From Celeribacter baekdonensis (GTDB lineage Bacteria > Pseudomonadota > Alphaproteobacteria > Rhodobacterales > Rhodobacteraceae): DNA of 64,000 bases. The notes beneath the pieces are model-generated. The model worked only from the letters and a program-made list of their open reading frames with translations, made no database searches and was not told where the DNA came from. This document shows positions 62,860 to 64,000 of the stretch, piece after piece (position 1 is the stretch's first letter; each line of letters opens with the position of its first letter). The DNA lies in contig NZ_CP028475.1 of the NCBI RefSeq assembly GCF_003047105.1, positions 992,001-1,056,000 of the forward strand, read 5' to 3'. A program made the position numbers and the translations under genes.

Positions 62860-64000
62860 ATGGCTCGCCACATGTTGAAAATTCGCGATATCACCTACTC
62901 CGTTGACGGCCGCACTCTGATCGAGAATGCCTCCGCCACCATTCCCACCGGCCACAAGGTCGGGATTGTCGGACGCAATGGCGCCGGCAAGACCACCCTG
63001 TTTCGCATCATTCGGGGCGAATTGGTCCTGGAAGGTGGCGTGATCGAGATGCCCGCCCGCGCCCGCATTGGCGGCGTGGCCCAAGAGGTGCCGGGCAATG
63101 AGGTCTCGCTGGTGAACACGGTGTTGGCCGCGGATGTCGAACGCGAAAGCCTGATGGCCGAATCTGAAACCGCGACCGACCCGCATCGGATTGCTGAAAT
63201 TCAGACCCGTTTGGCCGATATCGACGCCTGGTCCGCCGAAGGCCGCGCCTCTTCGATTCTCAAAGGTCTGGGCTTCACCGAAGAAGAAATTCACATGCCC
63301 TGCTCCGCCTTTTCCGGCGGCTGGCGGATGCGCGTGGCGCTGGCAGGCGTGTTGTTCTCACAGCCCGACCTTCTGCTCCTCGATGAGCCGACCAACTACC
63401 TCGATCTTGAAGGCGCTTTGTGGCTGGAAAGCTACCTTGGTCGCTACCCACATACCGTGTTGTTGATCTCCCACGACCGTGCCCTTTTGAACCGCGCCGT
63501 GGGCGGTATTTTGCACCTCGAGAGCAAAAAGCTGACGCTCTACACCGGCGGCTATGATGATTTCGCCAAAACCCGGGCCGCGCAGCGCGCGGTTCAGGCG
63601 GCCGCCGCGAAAAAGCAAGACGCGGCGCGCGAGCATCTTCAGAGTTTTGTGGATCGCTTCAAAGCCAAGGCTTCGAAAGCGAAACAGGCGCAATCTCGCG
63701 TTAAGATGCTGGAAAAAATGGAAAAAATCACAGCGCCCGAAGATGCGGCGCGGGTGGTATTCTCCTTCCCAGAGCCCGAAGAACTGTCGCCGCCGATCAT
63801 CAACATGGAAAATGCATCCGTGGGCTATGATGGCAAACAGATCCTCGGCAAGCTCGATCTGCGCATCGACCAAGACGACCGGATCGCGCTTTTGGGCCGC
63901 AACGGCGAGGGCAAATCGACGCTCTCGAAACTCTTGTCCAACCGCCTCGCGCCGATGGGTGGCAAGATGGTGCAACATAACAAATTGCGCATCGGGTTTT
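62860..64000 (+). CDS. ABC-F family ATPase (Uup/EttA-like), 3' end outside window
   Basis: About 380 codons are visible without a stop. The first ATPase domain has Walker A GRNGAGKTT, signature FSGGWRMRVALAG and Walker B LLLLDEPTNYLDLEGALWLE. The ABC-F linker (RAAQRAVQAAAAKKQDAARE, rich in Ala/Lys/Gln) follows, then the second Walker A GRNGEGKST. There is no membrane part, so this is an ABC-F translation-type factor rather than a transporter. ATG 62860 or 62872 may be the start. Confidence 0.9.
   Translation, partial: MARHMLKIRDITYSVDGRTLIENASATIPTGHKVGIVGRNGAGKTTLFRIIRGELVLEGGVIEMPARARIGGVAQEVPGNEVSLVNTVLAADVERESLMAESETATDPHRIAEIQTRLADIDAWSAEGRASSILKGLGFTEEEIHMPCSAFSGGWRMRVALAGVLFSQPDLLLLDEPTNYLDLEGALWLESYLGRYPHTVLLISHDRALLNRAVGGILHLESKKLTLYTGGYDDFAKTRAAQRAVQAAAAKKQDAAREHLQSFVDRFKAKASKAKQAQSRVKMLEKMEKITAPEDAARVVFSFPEPEELSPPIINMENASVGYDGKQILGKLDLRIDQDDRIALLGRNGEGKSTLSKLLSNRLAPMGGKMVQHNKLRIGF

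Overview
The window looks like chromosomal DNA of an alphaproteobacterium of the Rhodobacteraceae (roseobacter group). The pointers are family-level: an iscR-suf operon with small membrane genes between sufB and sufC, an IscR lacking the usual cysteine cluster ligands, an Irr-type palindrome upstream of it, a ChpT-like phosphotransferase, an olsB-olsA pair, and a long ribosomal protein L21. No species can be named from sequence alone.

Layout. 1-7.6 kb: an aromatic catabolic operon on the + strand (C-terminal part of a flavin hydroxylase, maleylacetate reductase, a five-gene LivKGFHM-type ABC importer, hydroxyquinol 1,2-dioxygenase, a tautomerase-like protein). This fits uptake of a resorcinol-type aromatic and its conversion through hydroxyquinol and maleylacetate to 3-oxoadipate; livM carries a 1-nt frameshift. 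7.6-11 kb: a degraded island boundary with IS6 and IS3 transposase remnants, a frameshifted partition-protein remnant, a complete tRNA-Arg(CCG) and a 5' half of a second tRNA-Arg. 11-20.6 kb: the suf Fe-S assembly operon (minus strand). 20.7-32 kb: housekeeping genes (hydrolase, tandem HD protein, M32 carboxypeptidase, ctaA, trmJ, thiE-like, olsBA, chpT) plus an IS5-family element that splits a small exported SecD-like gene. 32.3-39.3 kb: proA, proB, obgE, two acetyltransferases, rpmA, rplU and a DUF2059 protein. 39.5-40.5 kb: tRNA-Ser(CGA) followed by a phage capsid remnant. 40.5-44.8 kb: an RNA-repair locus (rtcB, HEAT protein, divergent rtcR). 45-47.3 kb: an ECF sigma/anti-sigma pair divergent from a DUF4394 gene, with two matching promoter-like motifs. 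47.4-53.8 kb: LuxR-type regulators, a Slam-like outer-membrane protein with a partner lipoprotein, a DUF1127 gene and kdsA. 54.1-62.2 kb: a tfoX-like gene interrupted by about 7.7 kb of mobile DNA. 62.3-64 kb: ndk and the start of an ABC-F ATPase gene.

The most unusual part is 54.1-62.2 kb. Two direct copies of one IS3-family element flank a lower-G+C cassette encoding a very large chemoreceptor, CheB and CheD. The outer ends carry the same CAG triplet, and removing everything between them rejoins a tfoX-like C-terminal domain in frame, as expected for a composite transposon. Within the IS3 transposase genes there are inserts of exactly 38 bp, each with self-complementary arms and a common core, at what would have been GCGT^ACT sites. 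One is in orfA of both IS copies and one is in orfB of the right copy. Removing 38 nt at each place restores the expected transposase frame. The orfA insert is shared by both copies, so it predates their duplication. This could be a previously undescribed mini-insertion element.
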